NCBI GenBank assembly: GCA_021770925.1
Contig: JAETPY010000013.1
Span: forward strand, 1 to 43,676
Direction of reading: 5' to 3'
Length of the DNA stretch: 43,676 bases
DNA from: Erysipelotrichaceae bacterium
GTDB taxonomy: Bacteria > Bacillota_I > Bacilli_A > Erysipelotrichales > Coprobacillaceae
A program made the translations under genes and the position numbers. Numbering within the stretch: the first letter of the stretch is position 1; every line of letters begins with the position of its first letter. The notes below the pieces were generated by a model. It saw only the letters and a list, made by a program, of their open reading frames with translations. It was not told the origin of the DNA and ran no database searches. Positions 34,904-43,556 of this stretch are shown here, in pieces.

Positions 34904-35216
34904 ATTAATTGAAATTAAGACAATTGAGGAATTTGACAAAGTTCGAGTGGGTAAAACAATTATAATGTTTACAGCTGACTGGTGTCCTGACTGTATGTTT
35001 GTTAAACCTTTTATTGGGGATATTGTTGAAGCTAATCCAGAATTTAAGTTTTATTTAATTAATCGTGATAACTTATTAGATTTATGTAAAGATTTAGATA
35101 TTTTAGGAATTCCTTCTTTTGTTGGATATGAAGATGATAAGGAAATTGGACGTTTTGTAAGTAAACTTCGTAAAACTAAAGAAGAAATACAAACATTTAT
35201 AGATAGTTTAAAGTAA
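34896..35216 (+). CDS. Thioredoxin-like protein YtpP
   Basis: A 106-residue thioredoxin fold with redox motif Cys30-Pro-Asp-Cys33 (FTADWCPDC) and cis-proline in LGIPSF. RFVSKLRKTKEEI near the end strongly resembles Bacillus YtpP. CPDC instead of CGPC suggests a different redox potential or partner from the main thioredoxin. The trmB-ytpP-ytpR order echoes the Bacillus ytp cluster. Confidence 0.9.
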   Translation: MDKLIEIKTIEEFDKVRVGKTIIMFTADWCPDCMFVKPFIGDIVEANPEFKFYLINRDNLLDLCKDLDILGIPSFVGYEDDKEIGRFVSKLRKTKEEIQTFIDSLK

Positions 35217-35227
35217 GAGGTGTAAAA

Positions 35228-35827
35228 ATGATATTTCATGGATTTTATAATTATAATCATATTGGTGACATAATGCTGGCAAGATGTAATGAAGGTAAAA
35301 CATACAGTTATGATAAATATGATGATTTAGTTGTTCTAAAAGATAAAAAAGATACTGTTATTGGATATAATTTATTAAATGCCAGCAAATACTTAGGAAA
35401 AATGAATGATGGATTAATCAAATTTGATGATAAACAAATTGAATCTTTTAATCAGCTTTTAGAAAAACACGATTTGCAGCCAGTGATTTTAGATAAAACA
35501 CCACATTTTATTGTTGGAGAAGTTATATCAATATGTGACCATCCTGATTCTGACCATCTGCATATATGTCAAGTAGATTTAAAATATAGTAAAACTCAAA
35601 TTGTTTGTGGTGCACCAAATGTTGAAGCTGGACAAAGAGTAGTAGTAGCTACTGTTGATGCTGTTATGCCAAGTGGTTTAGTAATTAAACCATCTAAATT
35701 GCGTAAAGTAGATTCAAATGGAATGATTTGCTCAGCACGAGAACTAGGATTACCTAATGCACCTCAAGTTCGAGGGATTCTTGTATTAGATAAAGATAAA
35801 TATAACATTGGAGATTCTTTTTTCTAG
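35228..35827 (+). CDS. tRNA-binding-domain protein YtpR
   Basis: The N-terminal ~90 residues are the YtpR-specific region. From ~92 (FIVGEVISICDHPDSDHLHIC) there is an EMAP/Arc1p-like tRNA-binding OB fold, with IVCGAPNVEAGQRVVVA and LRKVDSNGMICSARELGL, the same module as the N-terminus of PheT. At 199 residues it is a free-standing protein; its tRNA-related role is inferred from the family. The RBS is AGAGGTG, 11 bases after ytpP. Confidence 0.93.
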   Translation: MIFHGFYNYNHIGDIMLARCNEGKTYSYDKYDDLVVLKDKKDTVIGYNLLNASKYLGKMNDGLIKFDDKQIESFNQLLEKHDLQPVILDKTPHFIVGEVISICDHPDSDHLHICQVDLKYSKTQIVCGAPNVEAGQRVVVATVDAVMPSGLVIKPSKLRKVDSNGMICSARELGLPNAPQVRGILVLDKDKYNIGDSFF

Positions 35828-35842
35828 AAAAGGGGGATAAGT

Positions 35843-36523
35843 ATGTTTAGAGGTTTATTTAAAAAACATGAACAAGATGATGATATTTTTGAGGTTGATC
35901 CAGTTGTAGAACAACGTCGTAAAGAAAAATTCAGTACACCATTGATATATGATGAAGAGTTTAAAAAAGAAGTTAGTGAACCTGATGAAAAACCAGCTAT
36001 AAAACCTAAAACAAAACCAAAGATTAATGAAACAAAGCCAGTAGTTGAAGAAAAACCTAAATCTGTTTATCAAATGAGCGAAGTTATTTCACCAATGAAC
36101 GGTATTTCAAAAAGAAAAGAACCTGAAAAAAACGTTAAGACAAAAAAGGTTATTAAACCTAAAAAGAAAAAGAATACCGATCAGTTAGTTCCCGTATTAA
36201 GTCCGTATTTTGGTAATTACGAAGAAAAACCAGCGGTTGAATCAGAAGCAAAGTTAACTTCAATCAATGAAGATAAAAAAAAGAAAAAATTAGCTAAAGA
36301 AATTGAAAAAATACCAACAGTAGAAGAAAATTTAAGAAATATTGCTAAAATAGTTGAAGAAGAAAAAGATCAGTTGAAAATTATTGAAGAAAGAACTGGT
36401 GAATTTAAATTAGATTTTAGTACTAATGAAATAGAGAAACAAAACTCTTTGATTGATGAAATTGATGATGATATGTCTTTAGATGAACTAATGAGTTTAT
36501 ACGAAAAGAAGTTTAAGGATTAA
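35843..36523 (+). CDS. Charged, disordered protein with two SPxxG motifs
   Basis: Not recognised. The 226 residues are dominated by Lys, Glu and Pro and lack membrane segments or a signal peptide. An N-terminal basic patch (MFRGLFKKHE) leads into a disordered region holding two copies of a short motif: VISPMNG (81-87) and VLSPYFG (118-124). Residues ~145-185 could form a charged helix or coiled coil. The last ~40 residues are acidic and probably helical (DDDMSLDELMSLYEKKF). This looks like a scaffold or adaptor carrying linear binding motifs, possibly at the membrane or division site; that is inference. AAAGGGGGATAA is a good RBS, and acpS follows after two bases. Confidence 0.8.
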   Translation: MFRGLFKKHEQDDDIFEVDPVVEQRRKEKFSTPLIYDEEFKKEVSEPDEKPAIKPKTKPKINETKPVVEEKPKSVYQMSEVISPMNGISKRKEPEKNVKTKKVIKPKKKKNTDQLVPVLSPYFGNYEEKPAVESEAKLTSINEDKKKKKLAKEIEKIPTVEENLRNIAKIVEEEKDQLKIIEERTGEFKLDFSTNEIEKQNSLIDEIDDDMSLDELMSLYEKKFKD

Positions 36524-36525
36524 AA

Positions 36526-36849
36526 ATGATTAAAGGGATTGGCTGTGATATTGTAGATTTAAACCGCCTAAATGATAATTTAGCATCAAAAATTCTAACT
36601 GTTAAGGAATTAGATATATATATAAATAAAAAAAGTATTAAACAAAAGCGAGAATTTTTAGGGGGCCGTTTTGCAGGGAAAGAAGCTTTTTTTAAAGCAG
36701 TTGGGATTGAAAATGGTTTAAATTCTTTTTCTAATATAGAAATATTAAATGATTCTAAAGGTAAACCATATCTTAATTATCCTAATTCTTTTATTTCAAT
36801 AGCTCATGAAAACGATTATGTTATTGCTTATGTAATTGTGGAAGGATAA
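36526..36849 (+). CDS. acpS: Holo-[acyl-carrier-protein] synthase
   Basis: AcpS transfers phosphopantetheine from CoA to acyl carrier protein. Metal-binding Asp8 is in IGCDIVDLNRL and Glu53 in GGRFAGKEAFFKAVG; the C-terminal SIAHENDYVIAYVI is conserved. At 107 residues it is slightly short. It starts two bases after the SPxxG protein and ends the operon before a long bidirectional hairpin. The alanine racemase gene that often follows is absent. Confidence 0.95.
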   Translation: MIKGIGCDIVDLNRLNDNLASKILTVKELDIYINKKSIKQKREFLGGRFAGKEAFFKAVGIENGLNSFSNIEILNDSKGKPYLNYPNSFISIAHENDYVIAYVIVEG

Positions 36850-36877
36850 AAAATCATAAAATGTTAATGTTTATAAT

Positions 36878-36920
36878 AAAATAATGACCTGAGTTATAAA
36901 ATGGCTTAGGTCATTATTTT
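36878..36920. terminator. acpS terminator, bidirectional
   Basis: AAAATAATGACCTGAG (36878-36893) pairs with 36905-36920 over 16 bp with one G-U pair; the right arm ends in TTATTTT. Confidence 0.88.
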
Positions 36921-38436
36921 ATAACTGGATATATTGTAGCTGATTATGGAGCATTATGATTAACATCATTAAAAAAGTTATTATTACATTAATTTTTTAC
37001 ACTTTTTTCATAATTTTTTCTATTGTGATAAAATTAGCAGAATGCTATAATAAAATATATATATTACTACATCACTTATAAATGTGTGGATTTTGTCATG
37101 TGATAAATAAGTTAATATATAAAATAGTGTTAAATAGTTATAAAAATTAAATTTTATATGAGGAGTTTATATTTTAAAGTATATGATTTTTTTGGAAAAT
37201 GAAACTTATAGTTATAAATTAATAAAGAAATTGTTCATTAATAAATAGTTGTTTTCTAAAAAGTTCATAATTAATGCAACAGGTTAAAACAAGATTTAGA
37301 GCATCATTAAAATTATATATTCCTGAAAAATCATTTCAAGAGAGCACATTGCTTTTATGTTTTATCTAGAAAGATATTAAATAATTTATTTAATATTATT
37401 AATTTTGTTATTTTAAATAAAGTTTATTAATTTTGAATAAACAGTTAATCAAAAAATTAATAAATGATAATTTAGTCTTAATAATAGTAATAATAGTCCC
37501 TGTTATTTATCTTTGAATACTAATAATTATGGGAAATGTTATGTATTGTACGGGGGAAAGATTATTTTTAGAACGAAATAACTAAAGAATTGAAATATAA
37601 TGGGATTTGTAGTAAAAATTGATAACTGTTATTAAACACTATTATTTGTAGATTGCTAATGATATTTATAAAAGATTAGCTGATATTTTTAGTTCTTTGA
37701 AAAGTGAATAAAAGTGTATACTGAAAACAATAATTTTACTAATATTTAAACATCACTCATTAAATTATATGTTTTTAGTTAAAGGGTATTTTTAATGACT
37801 TTCTTATTGCAAGACCTTATAAAATTTTTATTTGAAAATAAAATTTACATATATACTAAAATATACTATGAGATGCTTTGAAAATATGTTGAAATATTTA
37901 TCTTGATATATTTGGGGGTGTATTATCTTGGTTGATTTTATTTAAATTGCATATTTTAGTATAAATAACTATATAAAAAAGATCAAAATAAGATGGTTGA
38001 TTTTAATGGCTGACTTCTTTATTTTTTATCCACACTGCTAATTAAATTTTGATATGATTTAATTATATTCGTGTTATCTTTATCAATAAATTTGTTAATA
38101 TTTTTAGTAATTTTTTATTTTTATTACAAAAAAGAATATTTCTAAGATAAATATTGATAGAAAAAGAAATGTTTTTATTATTAATATTTTAAAAAAAGAA
38201 AAATAATATTATAAAATGTAGAAATTAAGTAATTAAATTTTGCTAATGTATAATATCTTTTCATATTATATGCAAATATCAATAAGATTTGATGGAAAAT
38301 AGAAAATTAAAGATTATTTATTTTAATTAGGATAAAAAAATATGATGAAAATCTTTCAAAAATTGTCAAATCAATAAAGAATAAGTCAATGCACACATCA
38401 CTTTCATAATTTAAACAAAATTTAGGGAAAGGAAAA
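36921..38436. other. Gene desert before the metallophosphoesterase
   Basis: About 1.5 kb of extremely AT-rich sequence without a frame over ~60 codons, without a convincing RBS-start pair and without a tRNA-like or CRISPR-like pattern. G-rich spots (CGGGGGAAAG near 37550, TTGGGGGTG near 37910) are not followed by open frames. It may be decayed sequence or a long regulatory region; I see no positive evidence for either. Confidence 0.5.
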
Positions 38437-38498
38437 GGTATAATAAAATAACTTTTTTAATCATCTATTCTTGATGATCAAGTTATTTATAATATACC
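38437..38498 (+). promoter_or_regulatory. Long imperfect stem-loop just upstream of the metallophosphoesterase start
   Basis: GGTATA (38437-38442) pairs with TATACC (38493-38498). Inside it ATAACTT pairs with AAGTTAT and ATCATC with GATGAT around TATTCTT. There is no terminal T-run. The structure ends 13 bases before the ATG, and the only RBS-like sequence is a weak AGAAG (38499-38503). Confidence 0.6.
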
Positions 38499-38511
38499 AG
38501 AAGTATAACTT

Positions 38512-40728
38512 ATGAAACGTAATAGATTTCAGTTTATCACATCTATTGCATTAGTTTTCATGCTTTGCATGGGTACTGTTATTCCAGTATTTGCTAATAC
38601 ACCAATAACAAGAGTTTTTGCTGCTTCAGACTATCAGGCAAAAACTGGTGATGCCGAAGGAGAACAGATACTTGGATCTATCATTAATGCTATGATAAAG
38701 GATGGACATACAGCAGTAGACGGTGCATTATATGCAGGAGACTATGATTATAATATGCCAAGCGATACATCACATGGTATAACTTCTATTAAAAATGTAT
38801 TTAATTCAAAATGGCCATCACTTAATGATGAGAATATGGTATTTGTTAAGGGGAATCATGATCCTGCAAATACACCTGGAATTACTCCAAGTGGTGCAAA
38901 TGATGCAGAAAACTATGGTGTGTTTGTTATCAATGAATCAGATTATATGTGGTTTAATAACGATAAAGGAACAGTTCAAAAAACTGCAAATAATTTGAAA
39001 AACTATCTTGATGATAAACTTGTTGAAGGCTACAACAAACCTATTTTTGTAGTATCTCATTTACCATTACATTACAGTATGCGTACTCGAAATGATGGTG
39101 ATGGTCAATATGCAGATCTATTGTTTGATGTACTTAATGAAGCTGGTGCTGATGGATTAAATATTATTTTCTTATTTGGTCATGATCATTCAAATGGCTG
39201 GGATGATTACCTTGGTGGTTCTTGTATCTATCTTGCTAAGGGTGACAGTATCAATATTGCTCAATCAAGCAAAACAAAATGGGAAACTGAAACTTTAAAC
39301 TTTACGTATATGAATGCAGGCTATACTGGTTATTATAATCAGGTTAATACTGGAGCAGAAAATATACTTACTTCTACAATGTTTACAATTTATGAAAATA
39401 GAGTAGAAGTAAACCGCTACAGTACAAGTGGTAAATATAACCTTAAAAGTGAGGGAGTAAGAAATAGTTATAAAAACGAAAGTGGATATGATTTAGATAC
39501 TCGTGTTGTAACAAGCCCTGATGATATTACTCTAAACAAAATTAAAGGTAGACCTTCTGTTAAAATTAATAATGATGGAATGAATATTTTACCAATTGGT
39601 GGTGCTGTTACATTGACTGCAGACGTTTTAAATGTAGAAAATCCAACATTTGAATGGTCAAGCAGCAATTCTGATATTTTATCAATTGATAGTAATGGTA
39701 ATACTGCTTTAGTTTATGCAGTTAATGAAGGTAATGCAACAATTAATTTAACTGTGACTGATGGCAGTGATTTAAGTACAATAACTGCTTCATTCGATGC
39801 AACTGCTGTAAATACAACTGATAATAAAACCTACCAACTTGTTAATAAAGTTGATGATATTGTAAGTGGTGAAAAATATTTCATGATCTTTACCGATAGT
39901 AGAGATACGTTACCTAAATATAGTGCAGTATCTCATGAAGTTATGACTAATGGTGGAAGAACTGGATTAACACCTAAGGATATTGGATTAACTAGTGATG
40001 TTGCTTATCTTACAGGTGATTACAGCAGCTACGAATGGACATTTACTGGTTCAGAAGGTAATTATGTAATAAGCTGTGATAAAGGTAATTTAAGTATCGA
40101 TAACAATAATGTTAATTTAAATGGATCTGCCGATCATATAATTAAAATCACAGATGGTATGACTGGATTATATTTAACAGACAGCGATACTAAATATCAA
40201 TTAAGTGATTCTAGTAAAGGTATGTTTAGTGGATATGCAAATGGAAATGGTAAACAATTCTCTCTTTATAGAAGTATTGATATTGTTCAAACACCTGGTA
40301 AACCACAAAATCTTTCTATTGTTACTGGAGACAAAACTGCAACTTTATCATGGGAACCATCTAAAATAAATGGTGGTGATCCTATTACAGGATATCAAGT
40401 ATCAATTGATGGTGTAACATGGATTGATACAACTAATAATAGTCATACTTTTGCAAATTTGACTAATGACACAGAATATACATTCTATGTACGTGCGGTT
40501 AATAGTAAAGGTGCAGGTGCAATATCAAATATTGTAGGTACACCTAGTGCAGAAAAGAAACCAGAACCAAGTGAACCAGCAGATAAACCAGTAGATTCTG
40601 ATAAATCTGGAGATACAACAGGAAATATTAAAACTGGTGATGATCGTTTAATTGGGCTATTCGCTGGACTTGGATTATTAAGCATGACTATTGTTCTAGC
40701 TAACTATAAAAGAAAAGAAAATCAATAA
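38512..40728 (+). CDS. Secreted, surface-anchored metallophosphoesterase with Ig-like and FN3 domains
   Basis: Residues 1-28 are a signal peptide (hydrophobic core, then VFA cleavage). The calcineurin-like phosphoesterase domain (~33-290) has Asp40 (AASDYQ), AGDYD with Asp77, KGNHD (113-117), SHLPLHY with His183, and GHDH (223-226). These are the two-metal ligands; the usual first-motif His is Gln42. A bacterial Ig-like (BIG2) region (~345-430), a beta-rich ~150-residue region and an FN3 domain (~595-685, GKPQNLSIVTGDKTATLSW) follow. A Pro/Glu/Lys linker ends in IKTGDD, a hydrophobic helix and a basic tail (YKRKENQ). The substrate is unknown (extracellular nucleotide or phosphodiester). The 738-residue protein is intact, and its anchor closely matches the detached tail at 3309-3581. 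Confidence 0.85.
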   Translation: MKRNRFQFITSIALVFMLCMGTVIPVFANTPITRVFAASDYQAKTGDAEGEQILGSIINAMIKDGHTAVDGALYAGDYDYNMPSDTSHGITSIKNVFNSKWPSLNDENMVFVKGNHDPANTPGITPSGANDAENYGVFVINESDYMWFNNDKGTVQKTANNLKNYLDDKLVEGYNKPIFVVSHLPLHYSMRTRNDGDGQYADLLFDVLNEAGADGLNIIFLFGHDHSNGWDDYLGGSCIYLAKGDSINIAQSSKTKWETETLNFTYMNAGYTGYYNQVNTGAENILTSTMFTIYENRVEVNRYSTSGKYNLKSEGVRNSYKNESGYDLDTRVVTSPDDITLNKIKGRPSVKINNDGMNILPIGGAVTLTADVLNVENPTFEWSSSNSDILSIDSNGNTALVYAVNEGNATINLTVTDGSDLSTITASFDATAVNTTDNKTYQLVNKVDDIVSGEKYFMIFTDSRDTLPKYSAVSHEVMTNGGRTGLTPKDIGLTSDVAYLTGDYSSYEWTFTGSEGNYVISCDKGNLSIDNNNVNLNGSADHIIKITDGMTGLYLTDSDTKYQLSDSSKGMFSGYANGNGKQFSLYRSIDIVQTPGKPQNLSIVTGDKTATLSWEPSKINGGDPITGYQVSIDGVTWIDTTNNSHTFANLTNDTEYTFYVRAVNSKGAGAISNIVGTPSAEKKPEPSEPADKPVDSDKSGDTTGNIKTGDDRLIGLFAGLGLLSMTIVLANYKRKENQ

Positions 40729-40770
40729 AGGAATTGATTGATTTTTATCTGGTAACAGGTATATAAAGTA

Positions 40771-40824
40771 AAAAGAACATAAATTATTTGATGTAATCAT
40801 AGTAATTTATGTTCTTTTATTTTA
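40771..40824. terminator. Terminator after the metallophosphoesterase
   Basis: A 16-bp perfect stem (AAAAGAACATAAATTA, 40771-40786, with 40803-40818), continuing into TTATTTT. A-rich flanks make it usable from both sides. Confidence 0.88.
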
Positions 40825-41118
40825 CTTAAAAAAGAGTAATTTTTAAGACTTATTTCATAAAGGGTTACATATTGAATATAACAGCTGGAAATAGTTTTTA
40901 GGAAAAATATGAAAGAAATTATAAGTGTTATGTTTGATTGTTAAACAAATTAATATTTGATATTAAACGATCTTTTTTAATTTTTTTTCGACATTTTTTA
41001 GTAGACATCTTTGGACTATTTTGACATATTTGGTTTGTTTTTATACAAAAACTGAAAGAAAACGGTCATCATAGATTGATTTTAGTAATTCACTAAAATT
41101 AATCTAAAAACTGACAAC
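40825..41118. other. Non-coding spacer before the ssb-like gene
   Basis: No open frame with RBS. The one notable element is a 14-bp inverted repeat (41073-41086 with 41092-41105, one G-U, loop AATTC) directly before the promoter; without a T-run it is more likely an operator or structural element than a terminator. Confidence 0.5.
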
Positions 41119-41147
41119 TTGCAAAACACTTTTTTTACGCCTATAAT
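41119..41147 (+). promoter_or_regulatory. Promoter of the ssb-like gene
   Basis: TTGCAA (41119-41124), 17 bases, consensus TATAAT (41142-41147). Confidence 0.75.
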
Positions 41148-41172
41148 TGCTATGGCAAAGGAGGGGAAATAG

Positions 41173-41508
41173 ATGTTAAATCAAGTAATGTTAGTAGGAC
41201 GTCTTGTAGATATTCCAGTAATGAAGACGACTAAAGGTGGTGTCAAAGTTGCTAATGCGACACTTCAAATTGAACAGGGATTTAAAAATGGTTTAGGTGC
41301 TTATGAAAGTGATTATGTAACCGTTTCACTATGGCGCGGCATCGCAGAGATGATAATAGAAACTGCTGCCCCAGGCAGTATGGTCGCTGTAAAAGGAAGA
41401 TTACATTCCCAGACATTTGAATGTAGTGATTCTAAAATTATTACATCAATTGAAGTTATTGCAGAACATGTTTCTTTACTCGATAAATATTTTCACGAAT
41501 ATAAATAG
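41173..41508 (+). CDS. Short single-stranded DNA-binding protein
   Basis: The OB-fold SSB signature is clear (MLNQVMLVGRLVDIP at the N-terminus, NATLQIEQ, DYVTVSLWRGIAEMI and AVKGRLHSQTF). At 111 residues it stops at the end of the OB fold. The flexible linker and acidic C-terminal tip that recruit partner proteins in the main SSB are missing. It is not next to rpsF/rpsR, the usual home of the housekeeping ssb, so it is probably a paralogue used in a specialised process. The RBS is GGAGGGG. Confidence 0.88.
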   Translation: MLNQVMLVGRLVDIPVMKTTKGGVKVANATLQIEQGFKNGLGAYESDYVTVSLWRGIAEMIIETAAPGSMVAVKGRLHSQTFECSDSKIITSIEVIAEHVSLLDKYFHEYK

Positions 41509-41511
41509 TAT

Positions 41512-41540
41512 TTGAGTTTGAGGCGCTTATTTGTTATAAT
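41512..41540 (+). promoter_or_regulatory. lepA promoter
   Basis: TTGAGT (41512-41517), 17 bases, TATAAT (41535-41540) with TGT extension. Confidence 0.75.
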
Positions 41541-41565
41541 ATCTTAACGAAAGCGGGTGATAAAA

Positions 41566-43377
41566 GTGACTATTGATCAAAGTAAAATAAGAAATTTTTC
41601 AATTATAGCGCATATCGATCATGGTAAAAGCACCCTGGCGGATCGTATTCTTCAAATAACTGGAGCTGTGGCTGATCGGGAAATGAAAGCCCAGCTGCTT
41701 GATAGTATGGATCTTGAACGTGAAAGAGGTATAACAATAAAGTTAAATGCAGTTCAATTGAATTATACTGCTAAAGATGGTGAAACATATTTATTACATT
41801 TAATTGATACACCAGGACATGTTGATTTTACATATGAAGTATCGCGATCACTAGCGGCATGTGAGGGTGCCATATTAGTTATAGATGCTGTTCAAGGTGT
41901 GGAAGCTCAAACATTAGCTAATGTATATTTGGCATTGGATAATAATCTAGAGATTCTTCCGGTTATAAATAAAATTGATTTACCTAGTGCTGATCCTCAA
42001 AGAGTAATTAAAGAAGTTGAGGATGTTATTGGCTTGCCAGCTGATCATGCACCACTAATTTCAGCTAAAACAGGTTTGAATATTGAAGAAGTTCTTGAAA
42101 AAGTTGTTCAGGAATTTCCAGCACCGTCAGGAAGTATTAATAATCCAACTCAGGCTTTAATTTTTGATTCTTATTATGATAGTTATCGTGGTGTAATAGT
42201 CTTTGTACGAATAAAAGAAGGAAAAATTAAGCTGGGGGATACTGTTAAATTTTTAGCTACTAATGCAACCTATGAAGTTACTGAATTAGGCGTTAGAACA
42301 CCAAGAGAAATAAAAAAAGAAGAATTGATTGCTGGAGAGGTTGGCTGGTTTTGTGCTTCTATTAAATCAATTCAAGACATTCATGTCGGAGATACTGTTA
42401 CAACACTTGAAAATGAATCAGATAAACAGCTGCCTGGTTATCGTCAATTGAATCCAATGGTGTATTGCGGTCTTTATCCGATCGATAATGCTCGTTATAA
42501 AGATTTACGAGAAGCTTTAGAAAAAATGAGGTTAAGTGATTCATCATTAATGTTTGAGCCAGAAACTTCTCAGGCGTTAGGTTTTGGTTTTAGATGTGGA
42601 TTTTTAGGATTGTTACATATGGATGTAATTCAAGAACGACTTGAAAGAGAGTTTGATCTCGATCTAATAGCTACTGCACCATCAGTTATTTATCATTGTT
42701 ATTTAACAGATCGTAGTAAAGTGATTGTTGATAATCCTGCTATGATGCCCAGTCCACAAGTTATTGATCATATTGAAGAACCTTATGTAAAAGCATCAAT
42801 TATGTCTCCAAATGAATTTGTCGGTGTAATTATGGAGCTGTGTCAAAATAAACGGGGTGAATATATAGATATCGAATATATTGATGATACACGTCGAAAT
42901 ATTATTTATGAAATACCTTTATCAGAAATAGTTTATGATTTTTTTGATAAGCTGAAATCTAGTACCAAGGGGTATGCATCGTTAGATTATGAGTTAATTG
43001 GATATCGAACTAGTAAATTACAAAAAATGGATATTTTATTAAATGGAGAAGTTGTTGATGCACTTTCTACAATTATTCATAAAGATTTTGCCTACAGCAG
43101 GGGTAAAATCATTTGTGAAAAACTTAAAGAAATTATTCCTAAACAAATGTTCGAAGTACCAATTCAGGCTGCATTACAAGGTAAGATCATTGCCAGAACA
43201 ACTATTAAAGCAATGCGTAAAAATGTTCTTGCTAAATGTTATGGTGGAGACATTACTCGTAAAAAGAAATTGTTAGAAAAACAAAAAGAAGGTAAAAAAA
43301 GAATGAAGGCAGTTGGAAATGTTGAAATTCCTCAAGAAGCTTTCATGGCTATATTATCAGTTGATGATGATAAGTAG
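41566..43377 (+). CDS. lepA: Elongation factor 4 (LepA)
   Basis: LepA is a ribosome-dependent translational GTPase linked to back-translocation and 30S biogenesis. G1 is AHIDHGKST (15-23), G3 is DTPGH and G4 is NKID. The LepA-specific C-terminal domain is seen in [20 protein letters not shown] and [21 protein letters not shown] 41566 is chosen because GGGTGA (41555-41560) is then at RBS distance; a GTG three codons earlier is part of that RBS. The 603-residue length is normal. Confidence 0.96.
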   Translation: MTIDQSKIRNFSIIAHIDHGKSTLADRILQITGAVADREMKAQLLDSMDLERERGITIKLNAVQLNYTAKDGETYLLHLIDTPGHVDFTYEVSRSLAACEGAILVIDAVQGVEAQTLANVYLALDNNLEILPVINKIDLPSADPQRVIKEVEDVIGLPADHAPLISAKTGLNIEEVLEKVVQEFPAPSGSINNPTQALIFDSYYDSYRGVIVFVRIKEGKIKLGDTVKFLATNATYEVTELGVRTPREIKKEELIAGEVGWFCASIKSIQDIHVGDTVTTLENESDKQLPGYRQLNPMVYCGLYPIDNARYKDLREALEKMRLSDSSLMFEPETSQALGFGFRCGFLGLLHMDVIQERLEREFDLDLIATAPSVIYHCYLTDRSKVIVDNPAMMPSPQVIDHIEEPYVKASIMSPNEFVGVIMELCQNKRGEYIDIEYIDDTRRNIIYEIPLSEIVYDFFDKLKSSTKGYASLDYELIGYRTSKLQKMDILLNGEVVDALSTIIHKDFAYSRGKIICEKLKEIIPKQMFEVPIQAALQGKIIARTTIKAMRKNVLAKCYGGDITRKKKLLEKQKEGKKRMKAVGNVEIPQEAFMAILSVDDDK

Positions 43378-43400
43378 TACTTAGTACTACTTATTTTTTG
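43371..43400 (+). terminator. lepA terminator
   Basis: TAAGTAGTAC (43371-43380) pairs with GTACTACTTA (43384-43393), loop TTA, then T's. The left arm includes the lepA stop codon. Confidence 0.88.
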
Positions 43401-43500
43401 GAATTTGTATTTTAAGCAAAGATATCCTAAATTAAAGAAATAGATTTGAAAAAAGTGATTTTGGGCACTTTCTTTATTTTATGGTAAATTTCTGTTTTGA

Positions 43501-43529
43501 TTTACTTAAATGAGTAATTAGTCTATAAT
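43501..43529 (+). promoter_or_regulatory. Promoter of the last, partial gene
   Basis: TTTACT (43501-43506), 17 bases, TATAAT (43524-43529). A small AAAGTG/CACTTT hairpin followed by T's lies just upstream (43453-43480). Confidence 0.6.
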
Positions 43530-43556
43530 AATTAAGAAATGACAGGAGGCAAAAAA

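Noticed and set aside
36921-38436. CRISPR array, phage attachment site or insertion sequence in the desert
   Set aside because: No regularly spaced repeats, terminal inverted repeats, target duplications or transposase fragments could be seen by eye.
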